DNA from: an uncultured Eubacterium sp.
Lineage (GTDB): Bacteria; Bacillota; Clostridia; Oscillospirales; Acutalibacteraceae
Direction of reading: 5' to 3'
Assembly (NCBI GenBank): GCA_910583925.1
Contig: CAJTZJ010000004.1
Coordinates: 70,183 to 134,182 of the forward strand
Length of the DNA: 64,000 nt
Below are positions 50,187 through 58,885 of the stretch, piece after piece (the first letter of the stretch is position 1; every line of letters starts with the position of its first letter). The notes beneath the pieces are model-generated. The model was given only the letters and a program-made list of their open reading frames with translations. It did no database searches and was not told the DNA's origin. The translations under genes and the position numbers were made by a program.

Positions 50187-50897
50187 ATGAATAATAAAAT
50201 AATGATAGCCATTGTCGGCATTTTAATCGCAGTATGCCTTTTTGCAGGTATAGGAATGAATTTAAAAGGCGGCAATTCGGAAGAAGAAACAACATCATCC
50301 GTTCAAGCAATAACGCTAACGGAAAAAGGCACGGATTCAACTGAAATTTCCGAAACGAAAAAAGAAGCCGAAAGCACAGTATCTGTCTCAAAAACAACAA
50401 AAAAAACAGAAGAGAGGCAGACAAAGCCTTCGTCAAAACAAGAAAAACAGACACAAGGATATATAAACACAACGAAAGCAAAGAAGAAGCCGTCCCCTCC
50501 GGAAAAGGAATCCTCGACAAAAACAACATCAGCAAAAACCGAGAAAGAAACGCAGGCACAGCTCAGTGTTGAACTTTCGGTAAACTGTGAAAAGGCGGTT
50601 GCCTATGGTGCGGATTATCCAAAATATTTAATGAGCAAAACAAAATGCAGTGTAAAAAAGGGAACAACTGTTTTTGATTTGCTGAGTGAAGCGTGCAGCA
50701 AAAAAGGCTTGGCTGTTGTTCATCAGAATAAATCGTATATTGTATCTATAGGCGGGCTTTCCGAAAAGGATTGCGGAGGCTCAAGCGGTTGGCTTTACAC
50801 GGTTAACGGTGTAAAGCCGATGGTGTCTGCATCAAAATATGTTTTAAAGGACGGCGACACAGTTGAATGGTATTATGTTACTTCTCCAACAGATTAA
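50187..50897 (+). CDS. Membrane-anchored DUF4430 (transcobalamin C-terminal-like) protein
   Basis: A 236-residue protein with an N-terminal membrane anchor (about 5-25), a long Ser/Thr/Lys-rich linker (about 30-128) that would span the wall, and a C-terminal DUF4430 domain (about 130-236). That domain shows KKGTTVFDLLSEACSKKGL, SIGGLSEKDCGGSSGWLYTV, NGVKPMVSASKYVLKDGDTV and EWYY, the standard DUF4430 order. The same fold forms the C-terminal half of vertebrate transcobalamin and intrinsic factor. No ribosome binding site precedes the ATG. It diverges from the B12-riboswitch gene. Confidence 0.88.
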   Translation: MNNKIMIAIVGILIAVCLFAGIGMNLKGGNSEEETTSSVQAITLTEKGTDSTEISETKKEAESTVSVSKTTKKTEERQTKPSSKQEKQTQGYINTTKAKKKPSPPEKESSTKTTSAKTEKETQAQLSVELSVNCEKAVAYGADYPKYLMSKTKCSVKKGTTVFDLLSEACSKKGLAVVHQNKSYIVSIGGLSEKDCGGSSGWLYTVNGVKPMVSASKYVLKDGDTVEWYYVTSPTD

Positions 50898-50925
50898 GAA
50901 ACGATGAAAAATGAATAATTACGGC

Positions 50926-50948
50926 ACGGGCGGATTGTATCCGCCCGT
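50926..50948 (+). terminator. Terminator of the DUF4430 gene
   Basis: ACGGGCGGAT (50926-50935), TGT and its complement (50939-50948), then a T-run. Confidence 0.93.
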
Positions 50949-51043
50949 TTTTTATGCGATTTTTTAAAATTTATAAATCAAAAACGCATAATTCCCATAA
51001 AAAATCAAACACTCAAAATATAACTAAAAATGGGGGAACTTTT

Positions 51044-52420
51044 ATGAAAACTCTAAAAAAAATATTATCCGTTTTTTTAAGTATACTTGTTATAGGATTT
51101 GTTTTTACTGCCTGCAAGGGCAATGAGGATAAGCCAAATAACAACACGAATACAAATAATGCAGCGGTAAAAAGTATAAGGTATCTTAATTTTAAGCCTG
51201 AAATTGCAGATAAATATCAGGAGGTTGCCGATGAATATGAAAAGGAAACCGGTATCAAGGTTATTGTTGAAACTGCCGCCAATAATACCTATGAGCAAAC
51301 CTTAACCGCAAAAATGGCAACGGATGAGGCGCCGACGATTTTCCAGATTAACGGACCTAAAGGTTATATTAATTGGAAGGATTACTGTGCAGAACTTTCG
51401 GGTACTGAAATTTACAAGCATCTTAATGATAAAAATATGGCTGTAACCTCAGAGGGTAAGGTTTACGGAATTCCCTATGTTGTTGAGGGCTATGGCATTA
51501 TTTATAACAGTGCGATTACAGATAAGTATTTTGCACTTGATAATAAAGCAACAAAATTCAGCTCAATGGATGAAATCAACAGCTTTTCGGCTCTTAAAGA
51601 GCTTGCTGAGGATATGCAGAAAAACAAGGAAGCCCTTGGAATAGACGGTGTATTTTCCTCAACATCTTTAAAAGCCGGCGAGGATTGGCGATGGCAGACA
51701 CATCTTGCGAATGTTCCGATTTATTATGAATTTAAAAAGAATAATGTTGATTTAACCTCTGATGCAATAGATAAAATCAGCTTTGAATACGCTGAAAACT
51801 TCAAGAACATTTTTGATTTATATACTGAAAACTCTGTTTCGGACAAGAAGGATCTCGGTAAAAAAATTGTTGATGAATCCATGGCTGAATTTGCGCAGGG
51901 TAAATCTGCTATGGTGCAGAACGGCAACTGGGCATGGAGTCAGATAAGCGATATCAGCGGCAATACTGTTGAAGAAAGCAATATCAAATTTCTTCCGATT
52001 TACACAGGTATAGACGGCGAGGAAAATCAGGGGCTTTGCATAGGAACAGAAAATTTCCTTGCGATTAACAGCAAGGCAAGCGAAGCTGAGCAAAAGGCTG
52101 CTGCCGATTTCCTTTATTGGCTTTATTCAAGTGATAAGGGCAAAAGCTATGTTGTAAATGATTTTGGTTTTATCGCTCCGTTTGATACCTTTAAGGAGGA
52201 AGAAACGCCGAACGATCCTCTTGCGAAAGAAGTTGTTCGTTATATGAATGATGATAAATATACCAATATACCATGGCAGTTTACCGTTTTTCCAAGCCTG
52301 AATTTCAAGGAGGATTTCGGCTCTGCACTTCTTCAGTATGTTCAGGGAACAAAATCCTTTGATGATGTAAAAAGCACGGTTGTTTCAAAATGGGAAACCG
52401 AAAGCAGTATGGCAAAGTAA
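51044..52420 (+). CDS. Sugar ABC transporter substrate-binding lipoprotein
   Basis: A 458-residue extracellular lipoprotein of the family 1 sugar-binding type. The signal peptide ends in the lipobox FTACKG (Cys near 24). The mature protein shows the MalE/MsmE-like fold: a long first lobe with PTIFQINGPKGYINW, GKVYGIPYVVEGYGIIYN, FAQGKSAMVQNGNWAWSQIS, and a C-terminal QYVQGTKSFDDV. ATG at 51044 follows GGGGG; a start at 50954 overlaps the terminator region. It heads a four-gene importer. The substrate cannot be told from sequence. Confidence 0.93.
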   Translation: MKTLKKILSVFLSILVIGFVFTACKGNEDKPNNNTNTNNAAVKSIRYLNFKPEIADKYQEVADEYEKETGIKVIVETAANNTYEQTLTAKMATDEAPTIFQINGPKGYINWKDYCAELSGTEIYKHLNDKNMAVTSEGKVYGIPYVVEGYGIIYNSAITDKYFALDNKATKFSSMDEINSFSALKELAEDMQKNKEALGIDGVFSSTSLKAGEDWRWQTHLANVPIYYEFKKNNVDLTSDAIDKISFEYAENFKNIFDLYTENSVSDKKDLGKKIVDESMAEFAQGKSAMVQNGNWAWSQISDISGNTVEESNIKFLPIYTGIDGEENQGLCIGTENFLAINSKASEAEQKAAADFLYWLYSSDKGKSYVVNDFGFIAPFDTFKEEETPNDPLAKEVVRYMNDDKYTNIPWQFTVFPSLNFKEDFGSALLQYVQGTKSFDDVKSTVVSKWETESSMAK

Positions 52421-52443
52421 TTCTTTTAATCAGGAGAATATAA

Positions 52444-53289
52444 ATGAATAAAACCTTAAAAAAATATTTTCCGTTCTTTCTTATGCCTACCTTTATCTGT
52501 TTTCTGATTGCTTTTTTAATTCCGTTTGTCATCGGTTTATACCTTTCGTTTACAAGCTTTACAACGGTTACAAATGCGCAGTGGACAGGATTTGAAAATT
52601 ATATAAAAGCGTTTACGACGGATGAAAGCTTTTTGAATTCTCTTTGGTTTACTGTTAAGTTTACTGTTGTTTCCGTTCTATCCGTAAATATTTTTGCCTT
52701 TCTTCTTGCTCTTTTATTAACAAGGGGAATAAAGGGAACGAATCTTTTCCGAACGGTTTTCTTTATGCCGAATCTGATTGGCGGAATTGTTCTTGGATAT
52801 ATATGGAATCTGATTATAAACGGTGTGCTTGAGCATTTCGGAGTGGATATAACCTTTGCGGCAAAATACGGTTTCTGGGGGCTGGTTGTTTTAATGAACT
52901 GGCAGATGATCGGCTATATGATGGTTATTTATATTGCCGGTCTGCAGAATATTCCAAGTGATTTGACGGAGGCTGCTATGATTGACGGTGCAAGCGGTTT
53001 GCAAACATTGAAATATGTTACGCTTCCGATGGTAATGCCGTCTGTTACAATCTGCACATTTTTAACGCTTTCCAATTCCTTTAAGCTGTTTGACCAGAAT
53101 CTGGCATTAACGGCCGGAGCTCCTGCAAGGGAAACCGAAATGCTGGCACTTAATATTTATAATACTTTTTACGGAAGAGCAGGCTGGCAGGGTGTCGGGC
53201 AGGCAAAGGCGGTTGTTTTCTTTATAATTGTTGCAATTATTGCATTTGTTCAGCTTCGTCTTACAAGGAAAAGGGAGGTTGAACATTGA
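52444..53289 (+). CDS. Sugar ABC transporter permease, MalF/MsmF type
   Basis: A 281-residue integral membrane protein with six helices. The EAA loop reads LTEAAMIDGASGLQTLKYVT (near 178), with LPMVMPSV following, which docks to the ATPase. The N-terminal LIPFVIGLYLSFTSF segment is typical. AGGAG precedes the ATG. It overlaps the next permease by one base at the stop/start. Confidence 0.95.
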   Translation: MNKTLKKYFPFFLMPTFICFLIAFLIPFVIGLYLSFTSFTTVTNAQWTGFENYIKAFTTDESFLNSLWFTVKFTVVSVLSVNIFAFLLALLLTRGIKGTNLFRTVFFMPNLIGGIVLGYIWNLIINGVLEHFGVDITFAAKYGFWGLVVLMNWQMIGYMMVIYIAGLQNIPSDLTEAAMIDGASGLQTLKYVTLPMVMPSVTICTFLTLSNSFKLFDQNLALTAGAPARETEMLALNIYNTFYGRAGWQGVGQAKAVVFFIIVAIIAFVQLRLTRKREVEH

Positions 53290-54128
53290 TGAATAAAAGA
53301 AAACGAACAGCAAATGCTTTTTTGTTTGTGCTTTTAAGTCTGCTTGCCGTTTTATTTGTTTCACCGATTATAATCGTTTTTATAAATTCGTTTAAAACAA
53401 AGTTCAATATTATTTCAGAGCCGTTTTCGCTTCCGAACAGCGAAACTTTTGCAGGTGCCGATAATTATGCAAACGGTATCAATTATTCGGGTATTCTTCC
53501 TGCGTTTTTCCGCTCTCTTTTTATAACGGTTTTTGCTGTTGTTGTGCTTGTTATATGCACATCAATGGCAGCATGGTATATAACAAGGGTAAAATCCAAG
53601 TTTACAAAGCTTTTGTATTATCTTTTTGTGTTCAGCATGATTGTTCCGTTTCAGATGGTAATGTTTTCAATGACTTTTACGGTTACCTCTCTTAAGCTGA
53701 ATAATCTGATTGGCATCATTTTTGTTTATCTTGGTTTCGGAGCAGGGCTTAGTGTTTTTATGATGAGCGGCTTTGTTAAAAGTATTCCGCATGAAATAGA
53801 AGAGGCGGCAATGATAGATGGATGCAGCCCATTGCAAACATTCTTTATGATTGTTTTTCCTATTCTGAAGCCAACGGCAATTACAGTTTCAATTCTGAAT
53901 GCAATGTGGATTTGGAATGATTATCTTTTGCCTTATCTTATTCTCGGCACATCAAACAAAACAATGCCTGTGGCAATTCAACTTGCAATGCAGGGGGCAT
54001 ATGGTGCTGTTGACTGGGGTGGCTTTATGGCAATGCTTGTTATTGCAATTATACCGATTATCATTTTCTACATTGCCTGCCAGAAATATATTATAAAGGG
54101 CGTTGTGGCCGGTGCTGTTAAGGGATAA
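53289..54128 (+). CDS. Sugar ABC transporter permease, MalG/MsmG type
   Basis: A 279-residue six-helix permease. The EAA loop is IEEAAMIDGCSPLQTFFMIV (near 172), then FPILKPTAITV. N-terminal FVSPIIIVFINSFKT is family-typical. The start is ATG at 53289, overlapping the previous stop (TGATG); a TTG just before it is an alternative because GGAGG is at 7 bases from it. Pairs with the MalF-type permease as the membrane channel. Confidence 0.95.
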   Translation: MNKRKRTANAFLFVLLSLLAVLFVSPIIIVFINSFKTKFNIISEPFSLPNSETFAGADNYANGINYSGILPAFFRSLFITVFAVVVLVICTSMAAWYITRVKSKFTKLLYYLFVFSMIVPFQMVMFSMTFTVTSLKLNNLIGIIFVYLGFGAGLSVFMMSGFVKSIPHEIEEAAMIDGCSPLQTFFMIVFPILKPTAITVSILNAMWIWNDYLLPYLILGTSNKTMPVAIQLAMQGAYGAVDWGGFMAMLVIAIIPIIIFYIACQKYIIKGVVAGAVKG

Positions 54129-54181
54129 AATCCGAAACCGGGTGTGAAAACAGCCTTGTTAAGGGCTTTAATCAGAAAAAC

Positions 54182-54200
54182 GGGCGGGCACTGCCCGCCC
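54182..54200 (+). other. GC-rich hairpin between permease and ATPase genes
   Basis: GGGCGGGC (54182-54189), ACT and GCCCGCCC (54193-54200). No T-run follows, so it is more likely an mRNA-stabilising or attenuating hairpin within the operon than a full terminator. It is the most GC-rich short stretch in the neighbourhood. Confidence 0.6.
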
Positions 54201-54245
54201 ATATGATAGTTTATATATAAAAATAAAAAACGGGATGAATTCTAA

Positions 54246-55352
54246 ATGGCATCTATTAAATTCAGTAATGTATCAAAAATATATGAGGGCAAAACAACGG
54301 TAATTGAAAATCTTAATCTCGAAATAAAGGATAAGGAATTTGTTATCCTTGTCGGTCCGTCAGGCTGCGGAAAATCAACAACACTGCGTATGATTGCAGG
54401 GCTTGAGGAGGTTTCGGCAGGTGAGCTTTATATAGGCGAAAAAAAGGTTAATGATGTTTCACCGAAGGACAGGGATATCGCTATGGTTTTTCAGAGCTAT
54501 GCGCTTTATCCTCATATGAGTGTTTATAAAAATATGGCATTTGCTTTGAAGCTTAAGAAAATCCCAAAGGATGAAATAGATCAAAAGGTGCATGCGGCAG
54601 CAAAAATGCTTGATATAGAAAAATATTTAAACAGAAAGCCAAAGGCACTCTCCGGAGGTCAGCGGCAAAGAGTTGCACTTGGCAGGGCAATGGTGCGTGA
54701 TCCTGCAGTTTTTTTGCTTGATGAGCCTCTTTCAAACCTTGATGCAAAACTCAGAACAGAGATGAGAAGCCGAATTTCAGCGCTTCATAAGGAGCTGCAG
54801 ACCACCTTTGTTTATGTAACCCATGATCAGACGGAAGCACTTACAATGGCAGACAGAATTGTTGTTATGAAGGATGGTATTATACAGCAAACGGATACGC
54901 CGTCTATGCTTTATAATCATCCTGTAAATATGTTTGTTGCCGGCTTTATCGGTACGCCGCAGATGAATTTTATCAACGCTGATGTTGAAAAAAACGGGAA
55001 TAAAACCGTGCTTTCATTTGGTGAAAATAAAATGACGGTTCCGGAAAGAATGGAAAAGGATGTTTTTGCCTTTGCAGGAAAAACGGTTGTTCTCGGTATC
55101 CGCCCCGATGATTTTCATTTTGAGGAGTTTTATAAAAACAGCAATAGCTCAAACTGTATCAATCTCATTTCGGAGAATTGCGAGATGACAGGATCGGAAA
55201 TTAATATTTATTCTCATATTAACGAAAACAGAATTATTGCAAAGGTAATGTCTGATACAAAAATTAATGACGGAGAAAGTGTAAGCCTTTTTGCCGATAC
55301 GGATAAAATTCATGTGTTCAATAAGGAAACAGGGGAAAGAATCTGTGATTGA
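54246..55352 (+). CDS. Sugar ABC transporter ATP-binding protein, MsmX/UgpC type
   Basis: A 368-residue ATPase that powers the importer. Walker A is GPSGCGKSTTLRMIAG, the Q-loop AMVFQSYALYPHMSV, signature LSGGQRQRVALGRAMVRDP, Walker B VFLLDEPLSNLDAKLR and the His switch VTHDQTEALTMAD. The C-terminal MalK-type OB domain (about 240-368) contains TVVLGIRPDDFHFEEF. It lies 118 bp after the permease, beyond a hairpin. In many Firmicutes one MsmX serves several importers, so this one may also do so. Confidence 0.95.
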   Translation: MASIKFSNVSKIYEGKTTVIENLNLEIKDKEFVILVGPSGCGKSTTLRMIAGLEEVSAGELYIGEKKVNDVSPKDRDIAMVFQSYALYPHMSVYKNMAFALKLKKIPKDEIDQKVHAAAKMLDIEKYLNRKPKALSGGQRQRVALGRAMVRDPAVFLLDEPLSNLDAKLRTEMRSRISALHKELQTTFVYVTHDQTEALTMADRIVVMKDGIIQQTDTPSMLYNHPVNMFVAGFIGTPQMNFINADVEKNGNKTVLSFGENKMTVPERMEKDVFAFAGKTVVLGIRPDDFHFEEFYKNSNSSNCINLISENCEMTGSEINIYSHINENRIIAKVMSDTKINDGESVSLFADTDKIHVFNKETGERICD

Positions 55353-55397
55353 ATACTGTGGATGCAAATAAATTGCTCGAACTCAATAAAAGCATAA

Positions 55398-55427
55398 AAA
55401 TAAGAGGGCAATACGCCCTCTTTATTT
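55398..55427. terminator. Bidirectional terminator
   Basis: GAGGGC (55404-55409) and GCCCTC (55415-55420), with A/T extensions on both sides, between the convergent ATPase and muramidase genes. Confidence 0.87.
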
Positions 55428-55475
55428 GTTATATAGATTAAAATCAGCAAGAAGCTGACCTTCAGCGGTAAACTT

Positions 55476-56249
55476 TTATTTTATATACCATTTATTCAAA
55501 TCAACATATTTGCTGTTAACTCCATCGCAGCTGCCGTTTTTGGTGTATTGCCAGATATCATATCTTCCAAGATATGTAACTTTTGAATTGTAATCAGCAA
55601 CCCAGATAAATATATCCTTATCAAGTGCAGAGGTTTTAATATCAAAATTATAAACATTTGATGAGGAATAAACGCCTGCCCGATATCCTGCCGTAATTAT
55701 TTTTCTGCAAAATGCGTTAATGATTTCCGCAGTGTCCCTTCCCGATAAATCTGCGTTAAACATCCTTCCGGTATGATTTCCCTCAGCATCATACGGATAT
55801 TCAAAATCAATAAAAACAGGCAAATCAATATCATATGGCTTAATTAATTCCAAAACATATTCAGCCTCTTCGTCTGCTTCCTCGGGTGTTATTGCCTGCG
55901 AATAAAAATAGACACCGATAGGAATATCCTCTTTTTCTGCGTTTTTCAGGTTTTCTTCGTATCGGCTGTCCTCCTGCAAGGCGCCGTTGCCATATCCTCG
56001 GTAACCGACTCTTATCATTGCAAAATCTGCTGCATTTGAAACCTTGTTCCATTCGATTTCTCCGTTGTGCTGTGATACATCTATGCCTGAAACATAATCT
56101 GCATTTGTGTCAAAAAAGTCTGATTGAACAGGACGCTTGCCGACTGCACTTACAGCGATAATGGTTATGATAATCAGCAATGCTGCAAGAGCGGAAAATA
56201 TGATTGTGGATTTTTTGCTTAGTTTTTTTACATTTATTGTAATAGCCAT
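55476..56249 (-). CDS. GH25 muramidase (lysozyme), membrane-anchored
   Basis: A 257-residue peptidoglycan hydrolase. An N-terminal anchor (about 14-36) precedes a GH25 barrel: GIDVSQHNGEIEW carries the first catalytic-region Asp, AMIRVGYRGYGNG follows, then GVYFYSQAITPEEADEEAEY, and the catalytic acidic pair is in PVFIDFEYPYD (near 147). The C-terminal DIWQYTKNGSCDGVNSKYVD with LN is typical. It starts 8 bases after birA ends, so the pair is cotranscribed. It could serve in wall remodelling. Confidence 0.93.
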   Translation of the reverse strand: MAITINVKKLSKKSTIIFSALAALLIIITIIAVSAVGKRPVQSDFFDTNADYVSGIDVSQHNGEIEWNKVSNAADFAMIRVGYRGYGNGALQEDSRYEENLKNAEKEDIPIGVYFYSQAITPEEADEEAEYVLELIKPYDIDLPVFIDFEYPYDAEGNHTGRMFNADLSGRDTAEIINAFCRKIITAGYRAGVYSSSNVYNFDIKTSALDKDIFIWVADYNSKVTYLGRYDIWQYTKNGSCDGVNSKYVDLNKWYIK

Positions 56250-56257
56250 GGCTTTCC

Positions 56258-57202
56258 TTACCAGCGGATGCTTATTTCTCCGCTTTTTAATGTTTTCTCT
56301 GTTCCGTTTTCTGTTTTAACAACTAATCCGCCTGCTTCGTCAATGGATATTGCCGTAGCAGGTGTTACAATGCCGTTTTCAATATAATTTATATGTTTGC
56401 CGATAATCATACTGTGGTTTCTGTAGTAATCAATGAAATCGGAATATTTTCCTCCGATTATATCAAGAAGCTCATCGGCTACTGCTCCTATTAAATCTGC
56501 CTGTCGGATATCGGTGTTCAGAGAACCGGCTCTTTCTACATCCTCGGGGAAGTCATTTGTTTTAATGTTTATTCCGATACCTACGATAACGCTTGTAACG
56601 ATGCCGAGCTCAAAATCGGATACGGCTTCTGTTAATATTCCGCAGATTTTTTTATTGTTAACATAAACATCGTTTACCCATTTAATCTGCGGTCTGATAT
56701 CGGTTAAGCGCTCAATCGCCCTGCAAACGGCAACTGCTGCCGCTGTTGTTGCCGTAACCGCGTTTTGAAGCATTGTGTTCGGATGAATAACAAGGCTCAT
56801 ATAAATTCCTGTACGCGGCGGAGAATAAAAGGTTTTTCCCTGTCTGCCTCTGCCGGCCGTCTGGTTGTCGGCTGTAACAAGCAGTGTGCCGTTTGCTTCT
56901 CCGTTGCTCAGAAGCCGTTTTGCCTGCGTGTTTGTTGAATCGGTTTCAGCATAATGTATAACGGCGATATCGTGCTTCATAGCATTTTTTATTTTTGCTC
57001 CGCTCAGAATGTCACCCTCGCCGGTAAGTGAATATCCTTTGTTTGTAACGGCATTTATAACATAGCCGTCTTTTTGAAGTGATTTAACGGCTTTCCATAC
57101 GGCAGCACGGCTTTTGCATGATTTTTCTGCAAGCTCCTGTCCGCTTATGTATTCTCCGTTTTTCAATTGAAGCATGGTCAAAACATCATTTTTCAGGCTC
57201 AT
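56258..57202 (-). CDS. birA: Biotin-protein ligase and biotin operon repressor
   Basis: A 314-residue bifunctional protein. The N-terminal winged helix (about 1-62; SGQELAEKSCKSRAAVWKAV) would bind a biotin operator. The ligase domain has TADNQTAGRGRQGKTFYSPP (biotin/AMP loop), WVNDVYVNNKKICGILTEA with the catalytic-region Lys, and VGIGINIKTNDFP. The C-terminal SH3-like domain is present. GGAGG lies ahead of the ATG. No biotin synthesis genes are here. Confidence 0.95.
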   Translation of the reverse strand: MSLKNDVLTMLQLKNGEYISGQELAEKSCKSRAAVWKAVKSLQKDGYVINAVTNKGYSLTGEGDILSGAKIKNAMKHDIAVIHYAETDSTNTQAKRLLSNGEANGTLLVTADNQTAGRGRQGKTFYSPPRTGIYMSLVIHPNTMLQNAVTATTAAAVAVCRAIERLTDIRPQIKWVNDVYVNNKKICGILTEAVSDFELGIVTSVIVGIGINIKTNDFPEDVERAGSLNTDIRQADLIGAVADELLDIIGGKYSDFIDYYRNHSMIIGKHINYIENGIVTPATAISIDEAGGLVVKTENGTEKTLKSGEISIRW

Positions 57203-57249
57203 TGTTAACCTCCTGCCGGAAATGGGTTTACGATATATATAGTTTTAAA

Positions 57250-57271
57250 CGGACGAAAGGCTTTTCGTCCG
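57250..57271 (-). terminator. Terminator of degV
   Basis: CGGACGAAA (57250-57258) pairs with TTTCGTCCG (57263-57271), with TTTAAAAC following on the minus strand. A weaker TACTGC/GCAGTA dyad lies between it and degV. The birA promoter should also lie in this 57203-57356 gap. Confidence 0.7.
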
Positions 57272-57356
57272 CTTTTATCTGCCATACAAAAGCTTACTGC
57301 CTAAATATCAGGTAAAGCAGTAGTATCCGTTCTTTTTTACCGTTTAATGGGATTTA

Positions 57357-58205
57357 TTATTCCTCCATAAAAAAGACAGCAAGTGTTTTAGGTCCGCAGT
57401 GTGATGAAATTGTGCATCCTGCATCAGCAGTTATAATCTGTTTGAAGCCTCTGCCTTCGGCAATTCCCTTTGCATATGCAATGATATCCGGGCTTACACC
57501 GCCGGAATTTGCAATCACTACTCTTGTTTTATCAATTTTATTGCTGTTTTGCAGACAATCGGAAATATATTGCTTATAAACGATGTCTATTTTTCCTCTG
57601 TATTTTTTTGCAACATCAAGCTTGCCTGTTTCTGTACTTACAGCGATAGATGGCTTTAATCCAAGAACATTTGCGCCGAATCTTGCAACGGCACTGCATC
57701 TTCCGCCCTTGTGAAGATATTCCAGACTGTCTAAAACAAAGGTAGTATGAACCTTGGAAACAAGCCCTTCCAATCTTCGTGCAATCTTTTTCGCATCAAA
57801 TTTTTTATTTCTTAAATCACAGGCTTTAAGAACAAGAAGCCCCATGCCTGTGCAAAGGCTTTTTGAATCAACACAGTAAACATTGTCAAATTCAGATGCA
57901 GCAGCAACGGCATTCTGATAGCTTGAAGAAATGGCGGAGGAAAGCCCGATGTGAACAACTGCTTTTCCGTCATCTGTTATTTGCTTAAAAACATCTGTAT
58001 ATTGCTGAGGAGTAACGGCTGCTGTTTTGGGAAGCTCGCCGGTTTTTGCAACATGCTCATAAATATCCTTCGGATGAATTTCAATTCCGTCTAAATAAGA
58101 ATTTTCGCCAAGAAGAATTGAAAGAGGCAATATTACTATGTCATTTTCCTGAACAAGATAATCCGGTAAATCGCAAGTTGAATCTGCTGTGATAATAATA
58201 TCCAT
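57357..58205 (-). CDS. DegV family fatty-acid-binding protein
   Basis: A 282-residue protein of the DegV/FakB group. FakB members carry fatty acids to the kinase FakA for incorporation into phospholipid. Features are IITADSTCDLPDYLV (N-terminal Ser/Thr motif), the loop AAVTPQQYTDVFKQ, HIGLSSAISSSYQNA (lipid head-group Ser) and HCGPKTLAVFF at the C-terminus. No FakA gene is near, so the exact role is inferred from the family. It is monocistronic. Confidence 0.9.
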   Translation of the reverse strand: MDIIITADSTCDLPDYLVQENDIVILPLSILLGENSYLDGIEIHPKDIYEHVAKTGELPKTAAVTPQQYTDVFKQITDDGKAVVHIGLSSAISSSYQNAVAAASEFDNVYCVDSKSLCTGMGLLVLKACDLRNKKFDAKKIARRLEGLVSKVHTTFVLDSLEYLHKGGRCSAVARFGANVLGLKPSIAVSTETGKLDVAKKYRGKIDIVYKQYISDCLQNSNKIDKTRVVIANSGGVSPDIIAYAKGIAEGRGFKQIITADAGCTISSHCGPKTLAVFFMEE

Positions 58206-58292
58206 TAAAAAACCTCTTTAACAATTGATTATCGAAGATTATATCATAAATTCTATAAATATCTATAGTTATTTTTACCGTTTTACAAAAAT

Positions 58293-58883
58293 TTAATCAT
58301 TTGTGTATTTTTCGTTAAAATCAAACGGCTCTAATTTGCCATTGCTGATATGGTAGCACTGCCCGGTTGCAAGCGAAAAAATCGGCTTGTCATGATGAAA
58401 GGAATCCGAAAAAACATCAATAACCTTTGCATCCGGAAATTCCTTTTTAAACCGCAGAACCTTTTCCTCATCTCTGCAGTTTTCGCCAATAATTATGCCG
58501 TTTTTATTATGTCTGGTGCTTATAAGATGATTAAAAGAAAGCCTTTCGGAAATTTCATTCAAAAGAAAGTCCGGGGAAGCACTGATAACAACATAATTAC
58601 GCTTTTCTTTTTCAAGAAACCATTTGTAAACCTCTGTTTCGTGCTTATCCCAGAATTTTTTTACTGCTTTTTCAAGAGGAATGAGCGGAACAAACATAAA
58701 GCAGGTTTTTTTGAATGCGGTAAAATTAATGATTTTCAGCAGCATTAAAAGACCTGCAACTGAAATAACGGGAAGGCATATTAATACCCATGGATAGTGA
58801 ACGGCACAGTATAGGGCAAAAAGGGATCCGCTGTCAAACGGGATAATGGTTTTGTCAAAATCATAAATATCTATTTCCTGCAT
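58293..58883 (-). CDS. HAD-superfamily phosphatase, subfamily IB type
   Basis: A 196-residue hydrolase. Motif I is YDFDKTIIPFDSG (residues 6-18), motif II VVISASPDFLLNEI (near 98), and the metal-site motif III IDVFSDSFHHDKP (near 155). A hydrophobic cap segment (PWVLICLPVISVAGLLMLLK, about 31-50) may contact the membrane. The family includes phosphoserine phosphatase-like and lipid phosphatase enzymes; the substrate here is unknown. It starts 2 bases after the dCMP deaminase gene. Confidence 0.85.
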   Translation of the reverse strand: MQEIDIYDFDKTIIPFDSGSLFALYCAVHYPWVLICLPVISVAGLLMLLKIINFTAFKKTCFMFVPLIPLEKAVKKFWDKHETEVYKWFLEKEKRNYVVISASPDFLLNEISERLSFNHLISTRHNKNGIIIGENCRDEEKVLRFKKEFPDAKVIDVFSDSFHHDKPIFSLATGQCYHISNGKLEPFDFNEKYTND

Positions 58884-58885
58884 TT

